Positions 1 to 10,351 of a stretch of DNA of 64,000 nt are shown here, piece after piece; position 1 is the first letter of the stretch; each line of letters starts with the position of its first letter. A model generated the notes under the pieces. The model worked only from the letters and a program-made list of their open reading frames with translations, was not told where the DNA came from and searched no databases. The position numbers and the translations under genes were made by a program. This DNA is from Isoetes taiwanensis. Its lineage: Eukaryota; Streptophyta; Lycopodiopsida; Isoetales; Isoetaceae. The stretch spans positions 11,236,716 to 11,300,715 of the forward strand of contig JAJEKV010000027.1 in the NCBI GenBank assembly GCA_021234155.1. Direction: 5' to 3'.

Positions 1-323
1 ACACAAAGAATCCTCATCTCCATAGCTAGATCAAGAAAATAATCTCTCTCCCAATACACCGTCTCTCTCTCTTCTCCCTCTGCTCAGATAATACAGTGGT
101 GATAATGGCTCCATAATGCATACGTGCAAATATCCTGCACGCGTGCATGCGCATATATCACTCTATATACGGTATATGATGAGTGTGGTGAGTGATGACA
201 AGTGTGGTGAGTGATGACGAATGTGGTGAATGGTGAATGGTGTGGTGAGTGGTGACGACCCCAACAGGATCGATGACATGGATTGATTCCTTAGGTGCGA
301 GAATTCTAAGATGATTCTACTAG
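1..323. repeat. gene-free start with GTGGTGA-type short repeats
   Basis: No gene is recognised here. From about 176 to 257 the sequence is a degenerate run of short units of the type GTGTGGTGAGTGATGA, repeated about four times with small changes. An alternating GCATGC/TATA-rich stretch precedes it. It looks like simple-sequence expansion. Confidence 0.5.
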
Positions 324-677
324 ATGGCGGGATTTCCTGGATGGCGAGAATTTGTATCAGTTCTTGCTATCATTCTTCAATTCCGGAATGAACTAGTTTA
401 TGGTTATCATTTCAATTGCAATTCTAACAAGTTGGAAGTGCAATTCCCCGCTCATATGAATTTGATGGCAATTTTTCCTAAAAGCATTGAATCTGCTATA
501 CGAAGAATTTACTTGGAGCTAGAAGCCAAGATAAAACGAGAATCCAGAAAGAGGATTAGACTTAGAGGAATGAAAAAGGAAAACATTGCGGAAAAAGAAC
601 GTTCCTTAAGTCAAAGAAGACAACAAGAACATTCAAAAGAATTAGAGGATTCTTTTTTTCACATTGTAAGGAATTAA
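324..677 (+). CDS. unrecognised 117-residue frame, basic C-terminus
   Basis: An open frame runs from ATG 324 to a stop at 677. I do not recognise the product. The first 60 residues are mixed hydrophobic. Residues of about 65-110 are very rich in Arg, Lys, Glu and Gln and would form a charged helix or coiled coil. No signal peptide or catalytic motif is visible. It could be an exon of a larger gene or a transposon fragment, because the flanks hold only repeats and LINE debris. Confidence 0.2.
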   Translation: MAGFPGWREFVSVLAIILQFRNELVYGYHFNCNSNKLEVQFPAHMNLMAIFPKSIESAIRRIYLELEAKIKRESRKRIRLRGMKKENIAEKERSLSQRRQQEHSKELEDSFFHIVRN

Positions 678-859
678 ACACAATTTCATTATTTTTGAAA
701 AATACCTGAGTTTGTGGACTTTTTTTGGAATTCTTACTTCAATAACAGTTTTCATAACTAAAAGACATCTGCATATCCTTTATTGGAAGAAGCCCAAGCA
801 TAATCGATAGTCTCTATTTCAATGCGGTCACTAGCATTCGTTGGCCTCCATCTCTTCTT

Positions 860-1220
860 CTAACAACTGACATAATTGGATGGGTACATGTATTTCCTCA
901 CAGGGACAGGCTCCCAACAAGTCACTTGGATAGTCTCGAAGTTCTCTTGCTTATCATCCATTTGGGGCTCTTCAGTATCATACCCTACCCATGTCAGACA
1001 CAAGATATCATCAGGGGATAATACTATAAACATACTCTTCTTCAGATCTTTGAATGGATTGAATTCATGTATAGATTTATCCTTCCAGGGAACGTTCCTT
1101 ACGATGATGGCTTGACACTTTTTGGTACATCACGGGCCATTCTCGAACTCAAAAACTAGAGGCCTAGTGTGCCCGGTCAACCTCTCATCATCAGAGATGT
1201 GCACATGTTTATCGAAAGAT
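860..1220 (-). pseudogene. unrecognised minus-strand frame with one internal stop
   Basis: Reading the minus strand, a protein-like frame runs from about 1220 to a stop at 860-862. It contains stretches such as HISDDERLTGHTRPLVFEFE and CLTWVGYDTEEP. A TGA at 1130-1132 interrupts it, and no ATG opens the upstream part. The amino-acid composition looks like real coding sequence, but I cannot assign a family. The upstream boundary coincides with a perfect inverted repeat at 1221-1283, so the frame may have been truncated by a rearrangement. Confidence 0.3.
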
Positions 1221-1283
1221 GACTAGTCTTATAGATTGGATTTATAGACTAGTCATCTATAAATCCAATCTATAAGACTAGTC
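1221..1283. repeat. perfect 27-bp inverted repeat, 9-nt loop
   Basis: Bases 1221-1247 and 1257-1283 are exact reverse complements. The loop is the nine bases ACTAGTCAT. The arm starts GACTAGTCTTATAGATTGG. It separates the unrecognised minus frame from the LINE fragment. Confidence 0.9.
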
Positions 1284-1289
1284 TTGAGT

Positions 1290-2190
1290 CTTGCAATCCA
1301 ATCTCTTGAGGACTAAGAATTCATTTGCAACAACAACAATGCTATTACCAAAAGTTCCCCAAGCCTTCTTGAAAAATTTAGCTGGGAGACCATATGCGCC
1401 TGGAGTTTTAGCATTCTCTATATCATCTATAAATTTAAAAATCTCCTTTTATGAAAGACTTGGAAAGAAGATCACTATGATAGACTAAATGTTCAAGAAA
1501 TTATCAATTTCATCCATCTTTGTGTCTTCTGCGGTTTCCATGATTTTTATAGAGTGGTCTTTAACCGCAAGCTTCATTTGCATGTCATCGTCAATGTTAT
1601 TACCTTCCTAGAAGATACTGTAAATATGGTCTCTTTTCACTCTGCCATTTTCTCTGATAAAGAAATACTTAGAATTACTTCTTTCATTTTCATTAAGTTC
1701 TCTTATTCCCTTGATTTTCCAACCTCCTTTAGCAATATTTAAATCCTCTCTCTCAAATAAGAGCTTGATACATCTTTTTGATCATCATTTGCCCTATCAA
1801 GCTGGTGTCTCAAGTTGAAGAGGCCAACTGCCTGCTGTAAGTGGATATCCTTTCCCCATATTTTTAGCCAAATCTTGACCTCTTGAATATTTTATTCCAC
1901 CAATCCATCCAGCCAAACTGCCCTTCAGATCTGTTCTCTTGGAAATGAATCTGCTCTAAAATGATCAAGAAGATTAGTACTCAAGATGCAGTAAGATTTC
2001 ATTTTCTCTTTGGTTATTAGTTCTATTGAACATAGTGAGGTGAGAAAAATGTTCAAGACTAGTGTACTTGACCATATTAGTGCCCTTGAACTATTATTCC
2101 AAAGAGTTTCACTCAAATAAGTCCTATCATGAAGGCACCGTATAGGCTAATCCCTGTGGTCATTCCAACTGAAACAAGGTGCTGCGCACG
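1290..2190 (-). mobile_element. LINE (non-LTR retrotransposon) fragment, endonuclease end to RT start
   Basis: The minus strand carries decayed LINE pol sequence. Near 2170-2100 an endonuclease-end motif of the type FSWNDHR...LDRT...ETLW is visible. From about 1900 to 1550 there is the linker typical of plant L1-like elements, including GGWKIKGIRELNENERSNSK. From about 1450 to 1340 there is the RT block AKTPGAYGLPAKFFKKAW, which matches the family pattern (A..PG.DGL...F.K..W). Several stops and frame changes are present, so it is dead. The RT catalytic core is missing beyond 1290. Confidence 0.6.
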
Positions 2191-2199
2191 GAGGGTTGC

Positions 2200-3840
2200 C
2201 CTCCAGTTTCTTGAGGATGAAGGGGCCTAAATCAAACTTGTCCTTATGGTTGTTGGCTTAAGCTAAAGATAAATTTTGGAGAGAAATAAAATGAAATATT
2301 TATTAGTTATGTTTGCAGACCACCAGAACATTCAATATTATAGAAAATAAAATTTAATAGAGAATACATATCCAATACCTCCAAGGCGAAAAAAGTAGCT
2401 ATGGTGGAAACTTAAGCTTGTTTGTATGGGAAACTTACTTTAAAGAGTGAACAACACAAAAGAGGGGAAGTAAGGCTTCAACGGTAAAAATGCGGGGGAA
2501 AGGTAAGCACGTGTGGCACAGATTCCACCTACTTACTGCCATACGAAATAAAAGCTGGAGGTACGAATCTGACAGGTCTAGCTGGCAGGTACGGATCTGA
2601 CAGTGTCTTAATCCGACAGAATGGGAAAGCTTCGAGCCAGTGGTCTTACGAAAATTTTTTACCTTATCTGTAACGCCATAGCCATGGCAACTTTTCCCAT
2701 TCCGGTGCCTTCATGTGTGAAGCTTTGGTTTGGCTATGGCGCTGCCTCCGAATACCACACGGCTCCATGCAACTGCATGCCATTCAAGCGTTGCATGCCT
2801 GATTCTGTATTTTGCATGCCTTTGCATGTCTTTGCATGCGCATTCCGGCGTCTTGCATGCATATCTGTTTCCCAATAAACCAGAGAAATCAAGTCCGGCT
2901 TAGATTTTCAATGGAGAGAGGAGATAAGATCTGGGCGCTAAAGATCGGAGTCCTCAAATACGGTAAATTGATTCTTCACCGATTTTGTTGCATGTGAATC
3001 TCTGAAGAAAACTTTGCAGTAACTTTATTCCGGCGCAGAGAGACTCTGAAGCTATGGCTATGGCGCTATCTCTACTGTTATTCCGCTCCATGCAGCTGCA
3101 TGTGCCCGATCATTGCATGCCTGTTTTGGCACTTTGCATGTCTATAAATCAAGATCTTCATATCCGATATGTTTAATGTAGAGCTAAGGGATCCTGCGCT
3201 TGCTATGGTATTGCTATGGCCGCAACAGTCTGGAGGTGATACAACTAGTATGATCATGATTCTGAAAGCTTTATGAAAAGATATGATCAAATCAAAACTT
3301 ATGTCTAAGAATGTTTTGAATGTGAACAGGCGCCGGAAAACGAAGCAAAAATGGAGAAGATCCTTAAGACGTTTACCAGCAGGACGCTTGCACAGGAAAA
3401 CTCCGGATTCGAGGCAATGGCTGTGCCGATCACCACAACTAAGCAAAGATTTAGCTAAAACTTCCTTTTCGGCCAGGCTTTCTGACATGAAAGATGAGCG
3501 CAAAGATGTCTGATCTTGTTAAAGCCCCCTTTTGCCTTGTTTCTAACTGTGGTTTACCATTCCAGATAAAATACCAGGGCTATTTATGGGCGATGGGGTC
3601 CGGCACATCAAATAAGGCGGAAGGAACAAAGGGGAAGGGTTACTGCATGGCGTAAGACATGCCGGAATGCATGTCGGAAAGCAGGATCGATACACAAGAA
3701 ACTCCAGCTTCAGATTTTAAGCCATGGCTATGTCGAATGAGGCTTCAATTCCGTCCAGGCAATCCGACATAAATATTCATCAAATTCGAGCTTTGGTCTG
3801 CCATCCCAGTTAACAGGTTGGAGCATCTGCAATCCAGAAG
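2200..3840. repeat. gene-free stretch with diverged GCATGC-rich duplication
   Basis: No gene is recognised. Two related blocks at about 2733-2835 and 3057-3143 share the order GCTATGGCGCT, GCTCCATGCA, CTGCATG, TTGCATGCCTG and TTTGCATG, so they are an old direct duplication. The stretch is rich in GCATGC and GCCATGGC words. Short open frames here have no family signature. Confidence 0.4.
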
Positions 3841-3841
3841 G

Positions 3842-3963
3842 CAAGTGACCGCCAGTTTACAGGAGACAATGGGTTTGGAGCAGTCACCAGCATATCCTAG
3901 GTGTATTCCAGCATATACCAAACATAAACGAGGGTTTGCCCCCCTAAGGGCAACCCAAAAAAT
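3842..3963. repeat. dispersed repeat, copy A (second copy at 6444-6580)
   Basis: This block matches 6444-6580 in order and strand. It starts AAGTGACCG.CAGTTTACA, contains AGCATATCCTAG and CAGCATATACC, and ends GGGTTTGCCCCCCTA-GGGCAACCCAAAAA. The two copies bracket the thioesterase pseudogene. They probably belong to one dispersed transposon family whose ends I could not define. Confidence 0.65.
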
Positions 3964-3965
3964 CC

Positions 3966-4640
3966 AAAAATGCCGAATAGCTCATCACATAACATACAAT
4001 TAACTGCTCCCTTGTGAAATTCTGGTACTAGGATTTGGAAGGCCATTTGAAACAAGATCAGTTGGAGTAATTGGGCAGTGAGAGCTGGAGAAATGCTACC
4101 ATCTAGCTCAAGATCTGATTGGATGGAAGCCTCCAAATCTCGAAAAAATATGCGAGAATTGATCCAAAAGACCATTCAAATTATAGCCATGAGTTATCCA
4201 GGGATGGTGTATTTTGTTGAAGAGTTTTGTGTGGCATGGAATTCTGGCCCCCAAGTAGTGGCCCATGTGCCATACAAACTCTATGCAAAAAAAAAGAAAA
4301 AAGCGTCTGCTTGTGCACATGGTCCCTTTGTGGGTGCAATATCATTTTACAAAAACCAACCTGTAGGAGGATTTCATAATGTAAGAGGAGTGATTACAAT
4401 GACAAGATTTTTAATGATGCAAATTTTCAAAAATACTGTGATGAACACGAAAGCTTGCAGGTCCAAAAGTATTTTAAAGGAAGTGATTGCATGCGGGAAG
4501 TTATTAGTTGTGCCCATAGGTTTTGGTAGCATAAAAATCCCAGTTCATTTCTGACCAGCTCATTTAAGGTGAGTTTTACCATTTCCATTCCTGAGGAGCA
4601 TAGGATGGCTTGATTCTAGGTTCGGACAGGTTTCCTAGTC
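3966..4640. other. no recognised gene; one 158-residue open frame
   Basis: A plus-strand ATG frame at 4078-4554 reads 158 residues with a Lys run near the middle and no recognised motif. The other strand is also partly open. I see no support for a real gene beyond length. Confidence 0.3.
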
Positions 4641-4662
4641 TTTTGACCACTTGCATTCGTTA

Positions 4663-6285
4663 CTAGCCATACTTGTGGGTAATTAACGCTTGAGATTGAT
4701 CACAATAATGTGAAACAGTACGTTTTGAAACAACTGTTAGATCAGTAGGAATTATGTCGTATGTACAATGATCAGCATCATATCTTGCAATACACCTCCG
4801 AGCATCTTCAGTGCCTGGTAGTACTCGGCGAACCCGATGGTTTCCAGAAGTTGAATCTATTGTAAATGTGAAATAAAATGTGTTGGACACCAAATACATA
4901 GCACGTTGAAAATGCAAATTCAAAGGCGCGCTTTATAAGAAAACCTCCAAAAATGCGACCATGCAAGTTGCGCTGCTGAGGTTGGCACCAGTATTTTCAA
5001 GCTGTGTCTCCTTTATCAGAATGCTACTTCTGTCAGTCAAAACTGGCAATTCCAGTAACACCCTTCCTTCAGCTAGCAAAGCCTGTATTCTGTCTTCAGA
5101 CTTGACCCCGTTGGCAACTTCTTGTTGTTGGACTCTTTCCATCTTCCGTCTTTCACTTTGTTGTTCAACAACAGAGAATAACTCTTTTTCCTCACTTGTT
5201 TCAAGCTGAAGACGATTTATAGGGACAGCCTTTCTAGTTTTTGAATCTCTTGCAACAAAAGTGAAATTGGCCACCATTGCAACCTGAGAATCTTCTGTAA
5301 AAGCACATCTTTTGGCAAATGCTCTCAAATCGACAAACACGTCATAAAATGAAATCAAGTTCCATACCATCAACTGGCTGAATGACCTCCATCCTTATTT
5401 GCATGGAAGAATGACCAACCCATGCAACTGCTCCCGTTAGCTTCAAATCGATGTCAAGATGTAGTGATTTTTTTTAAACTAATCTTATCCACTGATGCTG
5501 TGACCAGAAGCAAGGGCCTTGTCGTACTATCATCATCCGAGCAATGCTGCACCACAAACAACAAAACCAGACTTCTAAGTTGGATTGAATGAGAATTTAA
5601 CACTGTCAAAGACCACTTTGGAAGCTGCAAAATGTAACAGCAGCATTAACACGTTTATTAACTATTATGCTTCATCAAGCTTCAATCTCAGGAATTCAGA
5701 AGACTTAAATCAGTTTGAAATTCCATTAGACAGACGACATATGGACTTTAACACAAAGGGAAAATAAAAACCCACATCTTTCCAAGATAGATGGGATGGC
5801 TTTCTCCGAACATTGAGGGCAAGTCCCCTATCAAATGCAAATTCACAAAACAATAAATATAGACAAATTGATCAAATATGGTGATACAATCAATGATCCA
5901 AATGTTAAGCATAGGCATTGCTAACAAAAATGCGAATCAATAAGACACTTACCTTCATGGAAATAGTACCAGCCAAAGCATCGAGATCCTCCAGGATTTT
6001 GCCAATCCTAATACCATTCCAGGCACTACGATATTGTTCTCTAAGTGCAAAATCAGTGGAAAAGTTATACATAACACTTAAGCGGCTTTCACTAGGGCTT
6101 ATGGTAAGCAAATTTCGAGGAGGAGGGCCATCCAAGGGCACGCTCCAAATCCGTTCAAGGATGCTAGATCTAGTACTCCATAATGCTGCAGTAACAGGAG
6201 AATGATACATACTAGGCCAGAGGCTAAGGCGCTTATGCCCTAGGCTCTCTGTCGGACTTGGGTCTGGCTCCTGCAGCATCATGGA
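4663..6285 (-). pseudogene. acyl-CoA thioesterase 9-like (double hot-dog) pseudogene
   Basis: Plant ACOT9-like proteins are acyl-CoA hydrolases with two hot-dog domains. Exon A (about 6282-5953) encodes REQYRSAWNGIRIGKILEDL and DALAGTISMK and ends at a GTAAGT donor. Exon B (5546-5368, AG acceptor) starts HCSDDDSTTRPLLLVTASV. Exon C (5294 downward) holds NFTFVARDSKTRKAVPINRL, then LLAEGR and the second hot-dog start GRIFGGFLIKRAFEFAF. The C-terminal NTFYFTFTI segment follows directly. Frames break in an eight-T run at 5468-5475 and near 4980. About 55-60 residues of the second hot-dog core, between the AFEFAF and NTFYFTF segments, are missing. Introns remain, so this is an unprocessed duplicate that died, not a retrocopy. 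Confidence 0.8.
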
Positions 6286-6443
6286 TGTGGAGACTGACTG
6301 AATGGTGGCAGGTTTTCCATTGGAGAGGATTTAGAGAGATTTCTTAAAGGAGATGAACTGGAGATGATCTGAGCGTCGATAGTGCACAAAAAAAAAAAAG
6401 ACCTCTCCGGTTAGCCGGTTTCGAGAGCGGCTGCCCACCAACA

Positions 6444-6580
6444 GAAGTGACCGAGAGTTTACAACCAATCATAAGTTTGAAGCAGTCATGAGCATATCCT
6501 AGGGATATTCTAGCATATACCTAGGATATGCCAAAAGCCCACATAAACAAGGGTTTGCCCCCCCTAGGGGCAACCCAAAA
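6444..6580. repeat. dispersed repeat, copy B
   Basis: This is a second copy of the block at 3842-3963, slightly longer because the AGCATATCCTAGGGATATTC portion is extended. It ends in the same GGGTTTGCCCC...GGGGCAACCC inverted core. It sits between the thioesterase pseudogene and the LINE fragment. Confidence 0.65.
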
Positions 6581-6584
6581 ATGA

Positions 6585-6979
6585 AGTAGCAATGGTGAGA
6601 TTATGATCATTAAGGGGTGGGCTCCAACTATTATTCTCCTCAGCACTTAAGGGTCTAAAATTGTTCATGAAGTCAGTAATTACATCCAAATTCCCATCCC
6701 TCCCCCAAAAATGCACTCATCATAAGGGAATATTATTAAAGATGTTGTTGAGGACTCTCCAACTATTTGCTTTGTCAGCATACTGATTATAAACATAAAC
6801 ATTAGTAAAAGCAATCATAATATTACCAATCTTCCCATGAATAATCTGCCATCTCCTACTAATATTAGGCCATTTCCTACTACTTCTCCTTACAACTCGT
6901 AATGATCATAATAGCACAAAAATTATTGGTTTTTAGAAAGCAATGTTTGAAATTAGCGGTAAGACCTCTTTAATAATAA
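6585..6979 (-). mobile_element. LINE endonuclease fragment, part downstream of the Helitron
   Basis: The minus strand reads LINE endonuclease-like sequence: KIGNIMIAFTNVYVYNQYAD, ANSWRVLNNIF, FWGRDGNLDVI and LSAEENNSW, in the order expected for the central and C-terminal parts of the domain. It starts exactly at the Helitron 3' end (6980). The matching N-terminal part lies on the other side of the Helitron at about 15033-15110, so one LINE was split by the Helitron. Stops are present, so it is dead. Confidence 0.6.
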
Positions 6980-7007
6980 CTAGTTATGGTGCCCGGCGTT
7001 GCCGGGC
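6980..7007 (-). other. Helitron 3' terminal hairpin and CTAG
   Basis: On the minus strand GCCCGGC and GCCGGGC (7007-6991) form a 7-bp stem with an AAC loop. CTAG at 6983-6980 follows. This is the standard rolling-circle termination signal of Helitrons. A T follows the end, as expected. Confidence 0.85.
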
Positions 7008-7009
7008 TG

Positions 7010-10000
7010 TAGTACAATTTGGTGGGGTGGTTGTTTAATTGTTGGTCGTCGTTCTTGATGTCGTTCTTGTTGGCATGCAGGGAAAGATTAGTTAGTCTGG
7101 AATTGCTGGGCATAATTATGATGTATGTTGATTCAAAATATTTGGGTAGATATGAATAGATAATGATAGATAGAATGAAGTCTAAATTTTAAGTTAATGG
7201 TTTATGTGATGGTGCCATATTGAGTATGTTTTTGAATGTGATTTTTGAGGTTGGGTGCTTTGACTATTACTTATGTGAAAGAGGAAGTGCAATTTGATGT
7301 TCGCATATTGAGTGGAGTGAAACATGTAATTTGCTACTAATAAATGATATCTAGCTGTGGACTTGATATTTGAGGTAGTAATATTGAAGCTCAGTATAGC
7401 AGGGTGTTTTACAGGGGAAAACATAAAGGGAGGTGAGTTGATGACTAAAATCTCTGAGTGTGATGGATAATAACTGTTATGTTTCAAAATAGTTTAGCTC
7501 AAGTGACGATGATTTGTGATAGATGTTGATTTGCTTATTAAATTTAGGATTTCATTGATTTGAATATGAAGGAAAAATACATATGGGTTGTTTTTTGTGT
7601 ACGATTGAAGACACAAAGTAGCTCTTGTGGGCAACAATTTGGAGTTTATGTGAAATTGGGCATGTCGTAGACCTCAAGCCTGATGCGTGGTAACATTTGA
7701 ATGCTATATGTAGCAATAACTATTGTTCAATAAAAGATAAAGGCAATGGTCAACAGAACTATCTTGTTGGTCTTTTGATAGTGATAATAATAATTTTATG
7801 TAAGAGTGAACATTGGAATGCGTTGTCTCTTATTTTGCATCCGTTGTACCCAACGTTGACATCATTTTAATTAAATTTTGAAGACTTCGCAAGTTGCTTC
7901 TTGGATCTTGGCAATACCTATCTTGCATTGAACAGATAGAGCAAAGAGAGTCCTAGAGATTAGTACAAAGGCTCATGAGAAAAATAAAGAGCTTTGGACT
8001 TTGGGGCTGCACAAAAACTCAGGAAATTGAAAAACATCATGTCTTTGAAGGCAATTGAGATTGACATCCATTTTATTGAATTCCTAGCATGTTCTATATA
8101 CACTTGGTAGCTTCAGCGAGTAAAATAGATATTGAAGATCAATGCAAGCACATGATAAGCCAACTCACTGCATCGTTGATTAGCTAAATGCTCTACAACA
8201 TGTTAGGTGTCATTTGAAAGTAGATTATATCAAGCTAAGTCTCTGAAATATGCTGGAATGGAATCGTGTTATTAGATGAGTTTTGAAATGCCTAAAACAG
8301 GTAATGAAACCTACTTCGTATATAAAGTATAGAGATGATATCGTAGAGGATAGTGTACTCTACTTTAGTACTAATGGTGAAGGAGAGCAAGGAGCCTGTA
8401 GTTGAGATGCAGCTGCCCGATTCCATGAAAAAGTTGGCTTCAACTCATCTACATAAGATTCTCTTGCAGCAAAGACCTGCATATAACGTCCTGTGAAACA
8501 ATGAATAATGAAGAAATTAAATATGTAGGAATGATCACCAAATTGAGTGAATCAAGTAGGTCCTCTACCATGTGAAGAGGAAGCTTATGCTCCTGTAGAA
8601 GTGAATTTGAATACATATTCGCTCTAGCAACACAATGGTAAAGAGAAGGTTGAGTCCAGTTTTACATTATGCAGTCCATTTCCTGTGTTGGTGGCTGCAA
8701 AATAAGCTTCAGAGAAAGAAATAGAGAATAGAGAAAGATAATGACTTAAAATAAAGCAACATGACATGCAAGTACTGACTCAAATTAAAGAAACCAAATC
8801 AACTTACCTTTTGTAATAGAGAATCAGATATTTGCGGGCATGATGATCCAAGGACAGCTAATTGATTACTGATATGAGCGTTTTCAAGTCTATATGTGTA
8901 ATGGTGATATGCTATGTGGCAACAGTAGATGATTAATTATGAGCTTCATTTGCAAGTGTTCCACCCGCATATAGCGCACAGTAAACTATGTGATATCGCA
9001 TAACGGGTTTGCTTGTTTTTGTTTATGTATCTGAGCCAGTTCGTGTTGCTGCTGAGAAACAGAATGCAAATACAGGGAGGATTATTGATGAAGACGACAA
9101 AGCTATGAGTTAAGAAATATATAGCAGCTATTTAAGAATATCTTACGTGTTGTTGTGAGCGTAGGCGGGTTAGTGATGAAACGTGTCTTATGGAATTTGC
9201 CTTTGTGCAGTAGGTTGCATAGCATACAGGTGGAAGCAGATCAATGTGTGGCCACGTCCTAGCAGGCAGAACCGCGATAATGGAGAAACTTCATAAGTCT
9301 GCAATTTAAAGGATGAAGAATCTGAGAAACATGAACTACAACAGAAGAAATATAATAAGAATGCAGGTAACCTGGGTAGATGAGCGTCGTATTCTGTTTG
9401 TGACAATTGGGAATAAGGTTTGAAGATTACTATACTGGTCGGGTTTGACATGTCTTTGTCAACATATACAACTGCAAGTCTGCAATAGTGTTTAAGGATT
9501 GCAAATCTGATGAAAGAGGAAACTTGTATTACCGTAGACGTTACTAAGAATGAAGATGGCTTTGCAAGATATGCAAAATTTGGAAAGAGCATTTCTTTGG
9601 ATGTGCAGAATTAAATGGTAGATATTACCTATAGATTGACTTGCAATGTTGCTGAAGGAAGACGACACGAATGAAAGCTCCTGAGCGTTCCATGTTGCGA
9701 ACATGTCATTGCGAGTGTATATTTTCTGGAAGAGAAGTTAAGTATGAGCGATAAAAGAGATGCAAGGAATAAAATTATTTGTAACACCTGCAATTGATGT
9801 GTTTTTGTTGGCTTGAGAGTTATGAAGAGATATTGGAGCTGCATGTTTGATGTTCCAGGAGATTTGAGAAGATACACTATTCATTCGCCTCTGGAAATAA
9901 AAAGCAAAGACCATACAGTAGATACTGAAAATGTGAATAGTGATTGCAATTCAAGGGAAAGTAAAAGTAATCTGTTATAGTTGTAAGGTGCACATTGCGA

Positions 10001-10349
10001 AAGTATGCATACCTGGATGCAATAGGCGGAGAGTGGAAAGAAGGAAGATGGAGACGGTTTGCCATTATTATGTTGGAGCTGAGTCTGTTTGGTAGAATCA
10101 AATGCATTGAATGGCATGGTCACAATGTACTTTAAGTGTTTTGTGCGAAACAATTCGATGTTTGCAGCTAGTTAGAGGTGATCTAAATCTGCAGAAGAAG
10201 CTTGGAAATGTGTAAAGCGATAGAATTGCAGGAAGATATGAATGGAACATGCTGTTTTACCTGTGAGAGGACTGAAAGGAGCTGTCTATCCATGGTAGGT
10301 TGTTGTCAGATTATAGTGTCCTCAGCAGCACCTGGTAGTGGATCAGTCA
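7010..10349 (-). other. Helitron 3' cargo region with exon-like blocks, unrecognised
   Basis: No complete gene is recognised between the helicase stop and the Helitron end. On the minus strand several short blocks are open and bounded by AG...GT. One at about 9482-9375 encodes LAVVYVDKDMSNP and YSQLSQTEYDAHLP between TTGCAG and GGTTACC. Another near 9740-9632 encodes FATWNAQELSFVSSSF before TAG|GTAATA. One at about 8665-8550 encodes YHCVARANMYSNSLLQEHKL. They may be exons of a captured host gene or of a Helitron accessory gene. I could not identify the protein. Confidence 0.35.
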
Positions 10350-10351
10350 GT

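Noticed and set aside
4078-4554. 158-residue plus-strand open frame
   Set aside because: No family motif, no splice or start support, AT-rich context and overlapping open frames on the other strand.
7194-7487. 97-residue minus frame rich in His/Ser near the Helitron 3' end
   Set aside because: Low-complexity, no exon borders or motif.
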